This document shows positions 22,268-31,151 of a stretch of DNA of 64,000 nucleotides, piece after piece. Position 1 is the first letter of the stretch; each line of letters begins with the position of its first letter. The DNA is from Maribacter hydrothermalis (GTDB lineage: Bacteria; Bacteroidota; Bacteroidia; Flavobacteriales; Flavobacteriaceae), in NCBI RefSeq assembly GCF_001913155.1, contig NZ_CP018760.1:248001-312000 (forward strand), given 5' to 3'. Below the pieces are notes generated by a model that was given only the letters and a program-made list of their open reading frames with translations, searched no databases and was not told the origin of the DNA. A program made the translations under genes and the position numbers.

Positions 22268-22945
22268 CTATCTCCTCTTCTCAATGGCTTGTTCTCCTTT
22301 TCCTATAATTACCAAATTGGTTGTGGTCAAGAATAATCCCGTTTCTACAATGCCCGGAATGGTTTTTAATTTTTGTTCTAAATCGGTCAATTTCACAGTG
22401 GTATTCCAAATATCAACATCTACAATATCGTTATTCTCATCTGTTTTATAATCGGCATCGCCCTTAAGTCGCTGGACTGGACTAAGACCCATTTCTTCCA
22501 ATTCTATTTTGATAAGTTTTGTAGCAAACGGGATGGTTTCTATAGGTAACTTAAACTTTCCGAGTTTTGATACACTTTTAGAAGAGTCGGCAATTATAAT
22601 ATTCATATCAGAATTATGTGCCACTATCTTTTCGCGTAGCAATGCTCCTCCTCCACCTTTAATTAATTGAAAATCATCATCGACCTCATCTGCCCCGTCA
22701 ATCGTAACATCCAACCTTTTTGCTTCGGCAAGTGTAATTACATCAATACCGATTTTAGTCGCTAATTTTTCGGTTTCATTAGAAGTGGCTACGGCTTTTA
22801 TCACTGCTCCATTTTTAACCATTTCTCCAATAGCTTCAATCATAAAAAAGGCTGTTGAGCCTGTTCCTAAACCTACCGACATGCCAGATTTCACATACTT
22901 AACAGCTGCTAAAGCCGCTACTTTCTTTTCGTTTACCGAGTTCAT
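22268..22945 (-). CDS. rpiA: Ribose-5-phosphate isomerase A
   Basis: This 225-aa enzyme interconverts ribose 5-phosphate and ribulose 5-phosphate. Family motifs visible are GLGTGSTAFFMIEAIG (phosphate loop), DGADEVDDDFQLIKGGGGALLREK with the catalytic Asp/Glu, and the later GIVETGLF. Length is normal. It lies close to transketolase and transaldolase, although an esterase and a VIT gene intervene, so the region holds most of the non-oxidative pentose phosphate pathway. Confidence 0.95.
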   Translation of the reverse strand: MNSVNEKKVAALAAVKYVKSGMSVGLGTGSTAFFMIEAIGEMVKNGAVIKAVATSNETEKLATKIGIDVITLAEAKRLDVTIDGADEVDDDFQLIKGGGGALLREKIVAHNSDMNIIIADSSKSVSKLGKFKLPIETIPFATKLIKIELEEMGLSPVQRLKGDADYKTDENNDIVDVDIWNTTVKLTDLEQKLKTIPGIVETGLFLTTTNLVIIGKGEQAIEKRR

Positions 22946-23082
22946 TTTTTAAGTATTCTAAATTAAACTTGTTTTTTCTAAGCGCTAAAGATATTTATAA
23001 TAAACAAAAGCCCTAATGCTATGTTGGCTAAAAGGTAAAAAAGTATGTTTTAGAAGAGTTCAAGAAAAAATAGCGCTGTTTT

Positions 23083-23955
23083 CTAATGATTAACCATACT
23101 ATTGCTTTCAACCCCTTGGATTATCAACAAAGGTATTTCTGAACAAAAGGCAGAACGCTCAACAACAAAATCTCTACATAAATTATTTATGAAGCTATTA
23201 GTTACATTGGACATCAACAATAACTGACAATTTGCTTGGTTTATAAACTGCTTTAATGATATAGAAAATGATTCCTGGGGCTTTAAATAATGAAAAGAAT
23301 GAGAAATGGCAGCTAAGGACTTGTCTATCATATCTTGATTAATTCTTTGTAATTCTGACATACGACCTTCCTCATTTTGAACCTCTATGACATGTACTGT
23401 GCATTTTAATGTTTCTGCCATTTGTACAATTGTATTTAATTCTTCAGTACTATAAAACTGGTTGTAATCGGCAACAAAAGCGATATTCCAAGGCCGCACT
23501 ACTTTACCATCCTTAGGTATAATAATTACGGGACAGTTACTTATGGCATTTAATACCCTAACCGTATTTCTACCCATAAAGATTGATACATTTTCAGAGC
23601 TACCTGAAGCACTCATGATAATAAAATCTATTTTATATTCTTCAACTGTTTCCTTTACTTCTTCTATGAACAATGAAAATGAAGAAATAGATTGGTAATG
23701 GTGAAGCGGATTTTTATATTCCTTTTTAACTTGCTGAATTACTTTTTTTAAACCTTTTTCCGATACAAGTTGTGCGGATGAGTTTTGTATTCCATTTATA
23801 CCTGTACCGGCCATTAGTCTATTACTATGCAGCTCTGGCGTATAGGTATTTAAAAAGTAAAAAGTACAATTGGTAGCCTCAAATAATTGAAGGGCATACT
23901 TGGTTGCATTCCATGCAGCTATTGAAAAATCGGTAGGTATTAGTATATTTTTCAT
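23083..23955 (-). CDS. Universal stress protein, tandem UspA domains
   Basis: This protein of about 290 aa holds two UspA-like domains. The first begins MKNILIPTDFSIAAWNATKYAL, which is why the ATG at 23955 is chosen over the upstream ATG at 23973. The start is supported by promoter geometry: an FNR-type box at 24012-24023 and a -7 box at 23981-23988 place the transcription start near 23975. The second domain is more divergent (residues about 150-290). The fnr-type gene lies upstream on the same strand. Anaerobic induction is inferred from the box. Confidence 0.85.
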   Translation of the reverse strand: MKNILIPTDFSIAAWNATKYALQLFEATNCTFYFLNTYTPELHSNRLMAGTGINGIQNSSAQLVSEKGLKKVIQQVKKEYKNPLHHYQSISSFSLFIEEVKETVEEYKIDFIIMSASGSSENVSIFMGRNTVRVLNAISNCPVIIIPKDGKVVRPWNIAFVADYNQFYSTEELNTIVQMAETLKCTVHVIEVQNEEGRMSELQRINQDMIDKSLAAISHSFHYLKPQESFSISLKQFINQANCQLLLMSNVTNSFINNLCRDFVVERSAFCSEIPLLIIQGVESNSMVNH

Positions 23956-23980
23956 TTGAATGATGCTGGTCAATTGGCTA

Positions 23981-24023
23981 TAAATTTATAAGTCTTAATG
24001 AATTGAAACTATGACTTATATCA
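23981..24023 (-). promoter_or_regulatory. FNR-type promoter of the universal stress protein
   Basis: The operator TGAC-TTAT-ATCA lies at 24012-24023 and the -7 box TAAATTTA (one mismatch to TAnnTTTG) at 23981-23988, both read on the minus strand. The operator centre (24017.5) is exactly 29.5 bp upstream of the first T of the -7 box, the same spacing as at every other FNR-type site in the window. Confidence 0.65.
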
Positions 24024-24037
24024 GAATTTAAAGAAAT

Positions 24038-24727
24038 TTAAAATCCGTCTGCTAATTCTTGTAATTTTTGCTCTTGTAAAATCCCAATTTTTTTACCCGC
24101 TGATTTGATGAGTCCTTTTTTCTTAAATTCAGATATCATTCTAATAAGTGATTCTGTTGCAGCACCCACTATATTTGCATAATCATCTCTACTTAAAGTC
24201 AATAACAAAAAGCCACTCTCATCTTCCCCATAGTTCTTTTTCAAATAAATAAATGCTTCCGCCAAACGCTGTTTCACGGTTTTTTGAGACATATTTACAA
24301 TGACATCATCTGCCTCTTTTAAATCGTGCGCCAAGTGACGGAGTACTTCCAGTGAAAAATTAGGGTTTGTATTCAAGGTATTAGAAATAACTTCTTTTGG
24401 AATAAAGCATACCTCCATATCATTTATTGCAGTTGCACTAAGGTTTGTAAAATCTTCTGCAATTACAGAACGTTGACCCATAATCTCTCCTTTATTGGTA
24501 AGTTTCACAATCTGTTCTTTACCGTTACTACTAAGTTTAGAAAGTTTAGATACCCCTTCTTTTACGCAAAAAACGCCATCGAGTTTTTGACCTTCTATAA
24601 ATAAGGCGTCACCTTTTTTTATCTTTTTAGAAATTTTAGAATCAGAAACTTTTTGCAATTCCGTTTTGCTCAACGCTCTTAATGAATTAAACTGACGTAT
24701 AATACAATTTTCGCATCTGCTTTCCAT
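24038..24727 (-). CDS. FNR-type oxygen-responsive transcription regulator
   Basis: This 229-aa Crp/Fnr-family protein has a cNMP-binding-like beta barrel (about 20-130), a dimer helix and a C-terminal HTH. Its Cys residues are C5, C8, C54 and C107. C107 in DMEVCFIPKE lines up with C122 of E. coli FNR, and C5-x2-C8 is at the N-terminus, so an Fe-S cluster is plausible, although the N-terminal cluster is shorter than in E. coli. The recognition helix AATESLIRMISEF has the Glu of FNR proteins. It shares a bidirectional FNR box with ccoI and so appears autoregulated. Confidence 0.85.
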   Translation of the reverse strand: MESRCENCIIRQFNSLRALSKTELQKVSDSKISKKIKKGDALFIEGQKLDGVFCVKEGVSKLSKLSSNGKEQIVKLTNKGEIMGQRSVIAEDFTNLSATAINDMEVCFIPKEVISNTLNTNPNFSLEVLRHLAHDLKEADDVIVNMSQKTVKQRLAEAFIYLKKNYGEDESGFLLLTLSRDDYANIVGAATESLIRMISEFKKKGLIKSAGKKIGILQEQKLQELADGF

Positions 24728-24748
24728 GACTTTTCATTTAATGTTCAA

Positions 24749-24822
24749 CAAAATTAGGTAAGCACATTAATCTAAAAACTGACAATTATCATGTTTTATA
24801 ACGTCCCTGCTGTGCACCTTTG
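24749..24822. promoter_or_regulatory. Bidirectional FNR-type promoter for fnr and ccoI
   Basis: One operator, TGAC-AATT-ATCA at 24780-24791 (centre 24785.5), serves both directions. On the minus strand TAATTTTG lies at 24749-24756, a perfect TAnnTTTG. On the plus strand CACCTTTG lies at 24815-24822, with one mismatch. Each begins exactly 29.5 bp from the operator centre. Predicted transcription starts are 16-17 nt from the fnr and ccoI start codons. Confidence 0.8.
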
Positions 24823-24844
24823 CTCCCAGTAAGAGTTCTTTATT

Positions 24845-27241
24845 ATGCAAGATACAAAATGCTTTCATTGTGGTGATTCTTGTGACAGACAACTCATTGA
24901 ATTTGATGAGAAGTCGTTCTGTTGCGCAGGGTGTAAAACGGTTTACGAAATCTTTTCTACTAATGATCTAGAGCACTATTACGAAATACAGGCAGCTGCT
25001 GGTAGCACACCTAAATTTATTGAAGGAAAGTATGATTATCTTGAAAATGAAGAAATCACCAATAAGTTAATAGAATTTAATGATGGTACTATTCAAATCA
25101 TTAATTTATATATTCCAAATATTCATTGTAGCTCTTGTATCTGGATTCTAGAAAACCTTAAAAAACTTAATCCGAACGTAACAAATTCACAGGTAGATTT
25201 CCCTAAGAAAACAATTAGAGTTACTTATAAACAAGCTGAATTCAGTCTTAAAAACTTAGTCCTATTACTAGCCAATATTGGCTACGAACCTTACATTTCT
25301 TTAGACGATTTTGAAGGAAAGAAAAAAGCAACTGATAGAACCTTAATTTACAAACTTGGGGTTGCTGGTTTCGCTTTTGGTAATGTCATGTTTCTTTCTT
25401 TTCCAGAGTATTTTGACTTAGGCTCAAGCGCAGCTTCTGGCGGGGAATTTTGGCTAAACAAATACCAACACATTTTTCGTTGGCTTATGTTTATTTTCTC
25501 TTTACCAGTAGTATTCTATGCGGGTTGGGATTATTTTGTGTCTGCCTACAAAGGTTTGCGTGCTAAACTATTAAATATAGATGTCCCTATTGCCCTTGGA
25601 ATTTTAGTGTTGTTCTTAAGAAGTACGTATGAAATAGCGTTTCATGTAGGCAGTGGTTTTTTTGATTCCCTAACCGGTTTGGTATTCTTTCTTCTTTTAG
25701 GCAAGTTCTTTCAGCAACGTACCTATAGTTTTTTATCTTTTGAACGAGATTACAAATCCTATTTTCCTATTGCTATTACTCGGTTAAATGACCAGGGCAA
25801 AGAAGAAACTGTTCCTGTTCAGGAAATTGTAAAAGGAGATAAAATTTTAATTCGTAATGAAGAAATGATTCCTGTTGATGGAAAACTGGTTTACGGTAAT
25901 GCCCAAATAGACTATAGTTTTGTTTCTGGAGAATCTGAACCAGTTTCAAAAACCGTTGGTGAACTCATATTTGCAGGTGGCAAACAATTAAATGGTGTTA
26001 TAGAAATGGTAGCTTTAAAATCGGTCTCACAAAGTTATTTAACACAGCTTTGGGGTAATGCCGTTTTTGAAACCGATAAAACCACTACTTTTCAAAACAT
26101 TACCGACAGTATTGGTAAACGTTTTACCATTTCAGTACTTTCAATTGCCTTTATAGCTACTGCTTTTTGGTTATTCCACGACCCATCAAAAGCAATGAAT
26201 GTATTTACTGCGGTTTTAATTATCGCTTGTCCATGTGCCATTGCCTTAGCATCTCCTTTTACATTAGGAAATATGTTGCGCATTTTCGGGAAGAAAAAAT
26301 TCTATATTAAAAACACTCAAACTATAGAACAACTATCGAAAATTGACACTGCAATCTTTGACAAAACCGGTACCATTACTACCACCCAAAAAAGTACAGC
26401 TCACTATGAAGGTATGCCACTAACTGCAGAGGAAGAATCTATATTAAAGAATACCATAAGGGCATCTAACCACCCTTTAAGCAGATCTTTATATGATCTT
26501 CTTAAAGAACAGAATATAATAACCTTAGATGAATATGAAGAACACGTAGGAAAAGGTCTTGAGAGCAGTAAAAATGATATAAGTATGAAAATAGGTTCGG
26601 CAGATTTTGTGGGTAAAGCAAAAGCCGATAGTCTATTAGATACGTCTATTTACATCAGTACAAACAAAGGTTATAAAGGTAGGTATGTTTTTCAAAATAA
26701 ATATAGAGATGGTCTTTCCGATGTATTTAAGGACATGTCACAATCACTTAATTTGGCCATTTTATCTGGTGATAATGAGGGAGAAAAAGAACGCTTAGAA
26801 GCATTACTTCCCAAATTGACTCCCCTTTACTTTAATCAGAAACCTGATACAAAGTTGGAGTTCATAAAATCGTTACAAGACCAAGGTAAAAAAGTTCTTA
26901 TGGTCGGTGACGGATTAAATGATGCTGGTGCGCTTGCACAAAGTAATGTAGGTATCGCCATATCAGAAAACATCAATGTCTTCTCCCCTGCTTGTGATGC
27001 CATTCTTGATGCTTCTAAATTTCAACAATTATATAGCTACATATTAGCTTCTAAAAAAGCTATTCGTATTATTAAAATGAGCTTTGTACTATCGCTTCTT
27101 TATAATTGTATTGGGCTTTACTTTGCAATTACGGGTCAGTTACAACCGGTTATTGCTGCTATTTTAATGCCTTTAAGCTCTATTAGCATTGTTATTTTTA
27201 CAACTGTTATGACCAACCTTATTGGTAGAAAATTGGGATAA
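24845..27241 (+). CDS. ccoI: Copper-exporting P1B-type ATPase for cbb3 assembly
   Basis: This 798-aa P-type ATPase delivers copper to the cbb3 oxidase. The N-terminus has Cys-rich motifs CFHCGDSC and CCAGC (DUF2318-like zinc-ribbon), then an HMA-type CSSCIW site. The CPC metal site is in IACPCAIALA, phosphorylation is at DKTGT, and GDGLNDAGAL is the hinge motif. Eight membrane helices are expected. It lies directly upstream of ccoS-NOQP and divergent from the fnr-type gene, under a shared FNR box. Confidence 0.92.
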   Translation: MQDTKCFHCGDSCDRQLIEFDEKSFCCAGCKTVYEIFSTNDLEHYYEIQAAAGSTPKFIEGKYDYLENEEITNKLIEFNDGTIQIINLYIPNIHCSSCIWILENLKKLNPNVTNSQVDFPKKTIRVTYKQAEFSLKNLVLLLANIGYEPYISLDDFEGKKKATDRTLIYKLGVAGFAFGNVMFLSFPEYFDLGSSAASGGEFWLNKYQHIFRWLMFIFSLPVVFYAGWDYFVSAYKGLRAKLLNIDVPIALGILVLFLRSTYEIAFHVGSGFFDSLTGLVFFLLLGKFFQQRTYSFLSFERDYKSYFPIAITRLNDQGKEETVPVQEIVKGDKILIRNEEMIPVDGKLVYGNAQIDYSFVSGESEPVSKTVGELIFAGGKQLNGVIEMVALKSVSQSYLTQLWGNAVFETDKTTTFQNITDSIGKRFTISVLSIAFIATAFWLFHDPSKAMNVFTAVLIIACPCAIALASPFTLGNMLRIFGKKKFYIKNTQTIEQLSKIDTAIFDKTGTITTTQKSTAHYEGMPLTAEEESILKNTIRASNHPLSRSLYDLLKEQNIITLDEYEEHVGKGLESSKNDISMKIGSADFVGKAKADSLLDTSIYISTNKGYKGRYVFQNKYRDGLSDVFKDMSQSLNLAILSGDNEGEKERLEALLPKLTPLYFNQKPDTKLEFIKSLQDQGKKVLMVGDGLNDAGALAQSNVGIAISENINVFSPACDAILDASKFQQLYSYILASKKAIRIIKMSFVLSLLYNCIGLYFAITGQLQPVIAAILMPLSSISIVIFTTVMTNLIGRKLG

Positions 27242-27475
27242 TACCCTATAAATTTCATCAAACTTAATCTTATAAAACACACCTAGCTAAACACAAGTGT
27301 CCAATTATATTTTTTATATAAAATCGTGAAAATTTTTTAAACAAATATTTATTCTCAATAGGTTTTAAGCTAATAAAAACATACAGCAACGTACTTTATA
27401 TCAAATACTTACAACTAAACAACTCAAATTACACCTCACTATTTTTTAGATTTTATTAAGATATTTTTTAAAGTA

Positions 27476-27518
27476 TGACAATTGTCATTTTCTAAGGCTT
27501 TTAACCCCCTTAATTTTA
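27476..27518 (+). promoter_or_regulatory. FNR-type promoter of the cbb3 operon
   Basis: A perfect palindrome TGAC-AATT-GTCA lies at 27476-27487 (centre 27481.5). The -7 box TAATTTTA is at 27511-27518, with its first T again 29.5 bp from the operator centre. The predicted start is about 15 nt before the ccoS ATG. The remainder of the 296-bp gap between ccoI and ccoS is AT-rich, and I see no other feature in it. Confidence 0.8.
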
Positions 27519-27537
27519 CTTCATAATTCAGGTAGGT

Positions 27538-27747
27538 ATGAGTGTTATTTATGTGTTACTGGCTATCAGCATTCTTGTTGCAGTCATTTTTTTCATTGCA
27601 TTTATTGTTTCCGTTAAAAGTGGTCAGTACGATGATTCGTATACCCCATCGGTTCGTATGCTTTTTGAAGATGAGCTAGTTAAAACTCCAAAGACTAGTG
27701 CCAAAGAATTTACTAAAAAGAAAATCCAACTAAATAAACAAGTATAA
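27538..27747 (+). CDS. ccoS: cbb3 oxidase assembly protein CcoS
   Basis: This 69-aa single-span membrane protein (MSVIYVLLAISILVAVIFFIAFI) has a short hydrophilic tail, including the family element SGQYDDSYTPSVRMLFED. CcoS helps cofactor insertion into cbb3 oxidase. It starts the operon whose next gene begins 2 bp after its stop. Confidence 0.92.
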   Translation: MSVIYVLLAISILVAVIFFIAFIVSVKSGQYDDSYTPSVRMLFEDELVKTPKTSAKEFTKKKIQLNKQV

Positions 27748-27749
27748 TT

Positions 27750-29948
27750 ATGGAAGTTCAGCAGTTTTATTACGATAACAAAATCGTGAAAAATTTCCTC
27801 TATGCAACCATGTTCTGGGGTATTGTGGGTATGTCCGTAGGCTTATTATTAGCCTTTATGTTCATGTTTCCTAACTTAACCGATGGCATTTCATGGTTGA
27901 GTTTTGGTCGTTTACGCCCGTTGCACACCAACGCGGTAATTTTTGCATTTGTAGGTAATGCTATTTATGCGGGAGTCTACTACTCTACACAACGTCTTCT
28001 TAAAGCACGTATGTATAGTGACTTTCTAAGTAAATTCAATTTTTGGGGTTGGCAAGCGATAATAGTCGCCGCAGCAATTACCCTACCATTAGGATATACA
28101 AGTACAAAAGAATATGCTGAGCTAGAATGGCCTATAGATATTGCCATTGCATTAGTTTGGGTAGCATTTGGAGCAAACCTTATTGGTACTATGATAAAAA
28201 GGAGACAACGTCACCTTTATGTGGCGATCTGGTTTTATTTAGCAACTTTTGTTACTGTTGCCGTACTACATATCTTCAATAGTTTAGAGCTGCCCGTAAG
28301 TGCATTAAAAAGTTACTCTGTTTATGCTGGTGTACAGGATGCCTTGGTACAATGGTGGTACGGACATAATGCGGTTGCATTTTTCTTGACTACCCCATTT
28401 TTAGGACTTATGTATTATTTTGTTCCTAAAGCGGCCAACAGACCAGTGTATTCTTACAGACTGTCTATTGTCCACTTTTGGTCATTGATTTTTATCTATA
28501 TATGGGCTGGTCCTCACCACTTATTATATTCTGCTTTGCCAGATTGGGCTCAGAATTTAGGTGTTGCTTTTTCCGTTATGCTTTTAGCGCCATCTTGGGG
28601 TGGTATGATTAACGGATTATTGACACTTCGTGGTGCTTGGGATAAAGTACGTACCGATCCTGTTTTAAAATTTATGGTGGTTGCAATTACAGGTTATGGT
28701 ATGGCAACTTTTGAAGGTCCTTTATTATCGCTTAAAAATGTAAACGCAATTGCGCACTTTAGCGATTGGATTATTGCTCACGTACACGTTGGTGCTTTAG
28801 CTTGGAACGGGTTCTTGACCTTTGGTATGATTTATTACTTGGTACCTAAAATGACCAAAAATAAATTATTCTCCATTGGCTTAGCAAACTTTCACTTCTG
28901 GATAGGCACGTTAGGGATAATTCTATATACGTTACCCATGTATGTTGCCGGATTTACCCAAGCGTTAATGTGGAAAGATTTTAATCCGGACGGAACTTTA
29001 GTGTACGGTAACTTCTTAGAAACTGTAAATGAAATTATGCCAATGTATTGGATGCGTGCTATTGGTGGAAGCCTTTATATAGTTGGTGCTTGTGTTATGA
29101 TATATAATGTTGTACGTACCATAAAATCTGGAAGTACTATAGTGGATGAATTGGCAGAAGCTGCTGCACTTACTACAGTTTCTAAACATAGAACTGCTGG
29201 CGAAACTTTTCATACTTGGTTAGAGCGTAAGCCTATTCAATTAACTATTTTAGCTACCGTTGCTATATTAATTGGAGGAATTATTCAAATTGTACCAACA
29301 ATTTTGGTGAAATCTAATATACCCACGATTACTAGCGTAAAACCTTATACTCCTTTAGAATTAGAAGGTCGTGATTTATATATTCGAGAAGGTTGTGTTA
29401 GCTGCCATTCGCAAATGGTGCGTCCATTTAGAAGTGAGGTAGAGCGTTATGGTGAATATGCCAAAGCCGGAGAATTTGTATATGATCACCCGTTCCTTTG
29501 GGGTAGTAAACGTACAGGACCAGATTTGCTTAGGGTAGGTGGAAAATATTCTGACAATTGGCACTTAAATCATATGTACGATCCTCAGAGTACTTCATCG
29601 GGTTCTATTATGCCCTCCTATTCTTGGATGGTACGGGACAAGCATGACCGTAGTGACATTAAAGCAAAAATGGAAGCTATGGTAACCTTAGGAGTTCCAT
29701 ATACTGACGAAGAAATTGAAAATGCCGATGCGTTAATGGATGCCCAGGCAGAGCAAATCGAGAAAAATTTGTATACAGATCCAGATTTTGCTAAAAACTA
29801 TGAAGCAGATAAAAAATACGCTGCTGATAACGGAGAAGATTTCATTGAAATGAGAGACCGCGAAATTGTATCCTTAATTGCTTACTTACAACGCTTAGGT
29901 ACTGACATTAAGGTTAAGGAAACTGGCGAAATATTATCTGACAATTAA
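27750..29948 (+). CDS. ccoN: cbb3-type cytochrome c oxidase fused subunits I and II
   Basis: This 732-aa fusion holds CcoN (residues about 1-480) and CcoO (about 500-732). The CcoN part has the heme-copper His residues in FGRLRPLHTNAV, WWYGHNAVAF, GPHHLLYSALP and HFSDWIIAHVHVGAL. The CcoO part has one heme c motif, CVSCHSQMVRPF. The fusion into one polypeptide is normal for Bacteroidota. The enzyme reduces oxygen with high affinity and pumps protons at the inner membrane. Confidence 0.97.
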   Translation: MEVQQFYYDNKIVKNFLYATMFWGIVGMSVGLLLAFMFMFPNLTDGISWLSFGRLRPLHTNAVIFAFVGNAIYAGVYYSTQRLLKARMYSDFLSKFNFWGWQAIIVAAAITLPLGYTSTKEYAELEWPIDIAIALVWVAFGANLIGTMIKRRQRHLYVAIWFYLATFVTVAVLHIFNSLELPVSALKSYSVYAGVQDALVQWWYGHNAVAFFLTTPFLGLMYYFVPKAANRPVYSYRLSIVHFWSLIFIYIWAGPHHLLYSALPDWAQNLGVAFSVMLLAPSWGGMINGLLTLRGAWDKVRTDPVLKFMVVAITGYGMATFEGPLLSLKNVNAIAHFSDWIIAHVHVGALAWNGFLTFGMIYYLVPKMTKNKLFSIGLANFHFWIGTLGIILYTLPMYVAGFTQALMWKDFNPDGTLVYGNFLETVNEIMPMYWMRAIGGSLYIVGACVMIYNVVRTIKSGSTIVDELAEAAALTTVSKHRTAGETFHTWLERKPIQLTILATVAILIGGIIQIVPTILVKSNIPTITSVKPYTPLELEGRDLYIREGCVSCHSQMVRPFRSEVERYGEYAKAGEFVYDHPFLWGSKRTGPDLLRVGGKYSDNWHLNHMYDPQSTSSGSIMPSYSWMVRDKHDRSDIKAKMEAMVTLGVPYTDEEIENADALMDAQAEQIEKNLYTDPDFAKNYEADKKYAADNGEDFIEMRDREIVSLIAYLQRLGTDIKVKETGEILSDN

Positions 29949-29959
29949 AACTAAAAATC

Positions 29960-30151
29960 ATGTTCAAATTTGTAAAAGGTTACATGGAAACTATAGATGG
30001 CGTAGCTACCTACCCCATGATATCATTACTAATATTCTTTGTGTTTTTCACATTGTTATTTTGGTGGGTAATTACTGCCTCAAAATCATACATTAAAGAA
30101 GTTAGCGAATTACCTTTAGAAGAAGATAACCAACAAAATAAACCGTTATGA
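29960..30151 (+). CDS. ccoQ: cbb3 oxidase subunit CcoQ
   Basis: This 63-aa single-span membrane protein (MISLLIFFVFFTLLFWWV) has a short cytoplasmic tail, typical of CcoQ, which stabilises the complex. Its stop overlaps the ccoP start (ATGA at 30148-30151), which indicates translational coupling. Confidence 0.85.
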   Translation: MFKFVKGYMETIDGVATYPMISLLIFFVFFTLLFWWVITASKSYIKEVSELPLEEDNQQNKPL

Positions 30152-31104
30152 AAAACAAAACAGCTTGGTGGCTTAGAATAACAGTGGCCTTTTTCTTGGT
30201 CGTTGTACTTATGGAAGTTTATATCGATAGTGGAGATCAACCTGCCTTTTTGGTTTACCCTACCTTGATGTTTGGCTTCATGGCCCTTATTTTACTTTTA
30301 TTAATTGCTATAGCTTTTATTGTTCAAGCAATTGAAAATGTACTATACAATACCCTAGATGAGGAAGCTAAAGTTAGATACTTGGCCACAAAAGAAGATA
30401 AATGGGAATGGACCTGGGGCAAAAAAATGTACAACAAAATGCTTGGTTCTAAATCTATGGACGAAGAGGTTGAGATTATTCTTGACCATAACTACGATGG
30501 AATTCGCGAGCTAGATAATAACTTACCACCTTGGTGGGTATACCTATTTTATGCATCAATAGTTTTTGCCGTAGTTTATTTAGTTCGTTTTCACATTTAT
30601 GATGATTACACCCAAGATCAAGAATACGAACAAGAAGTTGCTGCCGCGCAATTAGAGATAGAGGAATACAAGAAAACAGCAAAAGGACTTGTAGATGCCA
30701 ATACGGTTGAACTCTTAACTGATGCATCTGACATCAATGCCGGTAAAACTATTTTTGAAATCAATTGTGTTGCTTGCCATATGGCCGATGGTGGTGGCGG
30801 TATTGGTCCAAACTTAACCGATCCAAACTGGATCCTTGGTGGTGGTATCAAAAACGTCTTCAATACCATTTCAGAAGGCGGTCGTGACGGTAAAGGTATG
30901 ATTGCTTGGAAACAAAACTTAAAACCATTAGAAATGGCTCAAGTAGCTAGTTATGTATTAAGCTTTCAAGGTACTACTCCAGCCAATCCTAAAGCTGCTG
31001 AAGGTGATATTTGGGTTGACCCTAACGCTCCTACTCCAGCAACTCCAGCACAAGAAGCTACACCAGAAATGGAAATAGACTCGGCAGCTGTTACAATGAA
31101 TTGA
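30148..31104 (+). CDS. ccoP: cbb3 oxidase diheme-family subunit CcoP, monoheme version
   Basis: This 318-aa protein has two membrane segments (about 8-28 and 37-60), a third near 130-150, and a C-terminal cytochrome c domain with CVACHMADGGGGIGPNL at about 205-220. Only one CxxCH is present, whereas proteobacterial CcoP carries two. The C-terminal tail is Pro/Ala/Thr-rich. It shuttles electrons to CcoO. The start overlaps the ccoQ stop. Confidence 0.93.
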   Translation: MKNKTAWWLRITVAFFLVVVLMEVYIDSGDQPAFLVYPTLMFGFMALILLLLIAIAFIVQAIENVLYNTLDEEAKVRYLATKEDKWEWTWGKKMYNKMLGSKSMDEEVEIILDHNYDGIRELDNNLPPWWVYLFYASIVFAVVYLVRFHIYDDYTQDQEYEQEVAAAQLEIEEYKKTAKGLVDANTVELLTDASDINAGKTIFEINCVACHMADGGGGIGPNLTDPNWILGGGIKNVFNTISEGGRDGKGMIAWKQNLKPLEMAQVASYVLSFQGTTPANPKAAEGDIWVDPNAPTPATPAQEATPEMEIDSAAVTMN

Positions 31105-31151
31105 ATAAAATGAGAAGGTAAAACCTCTCCAAGTTTGTAAAGAGAAATAAA

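Noticed and set aside
31108-31130. Small hairpin between ccoP and ccoG as a terminator
   Set aside because: The stem is short, imperfect and not followed by a T run; it may affect mRNA stability but does not look like a terminator.
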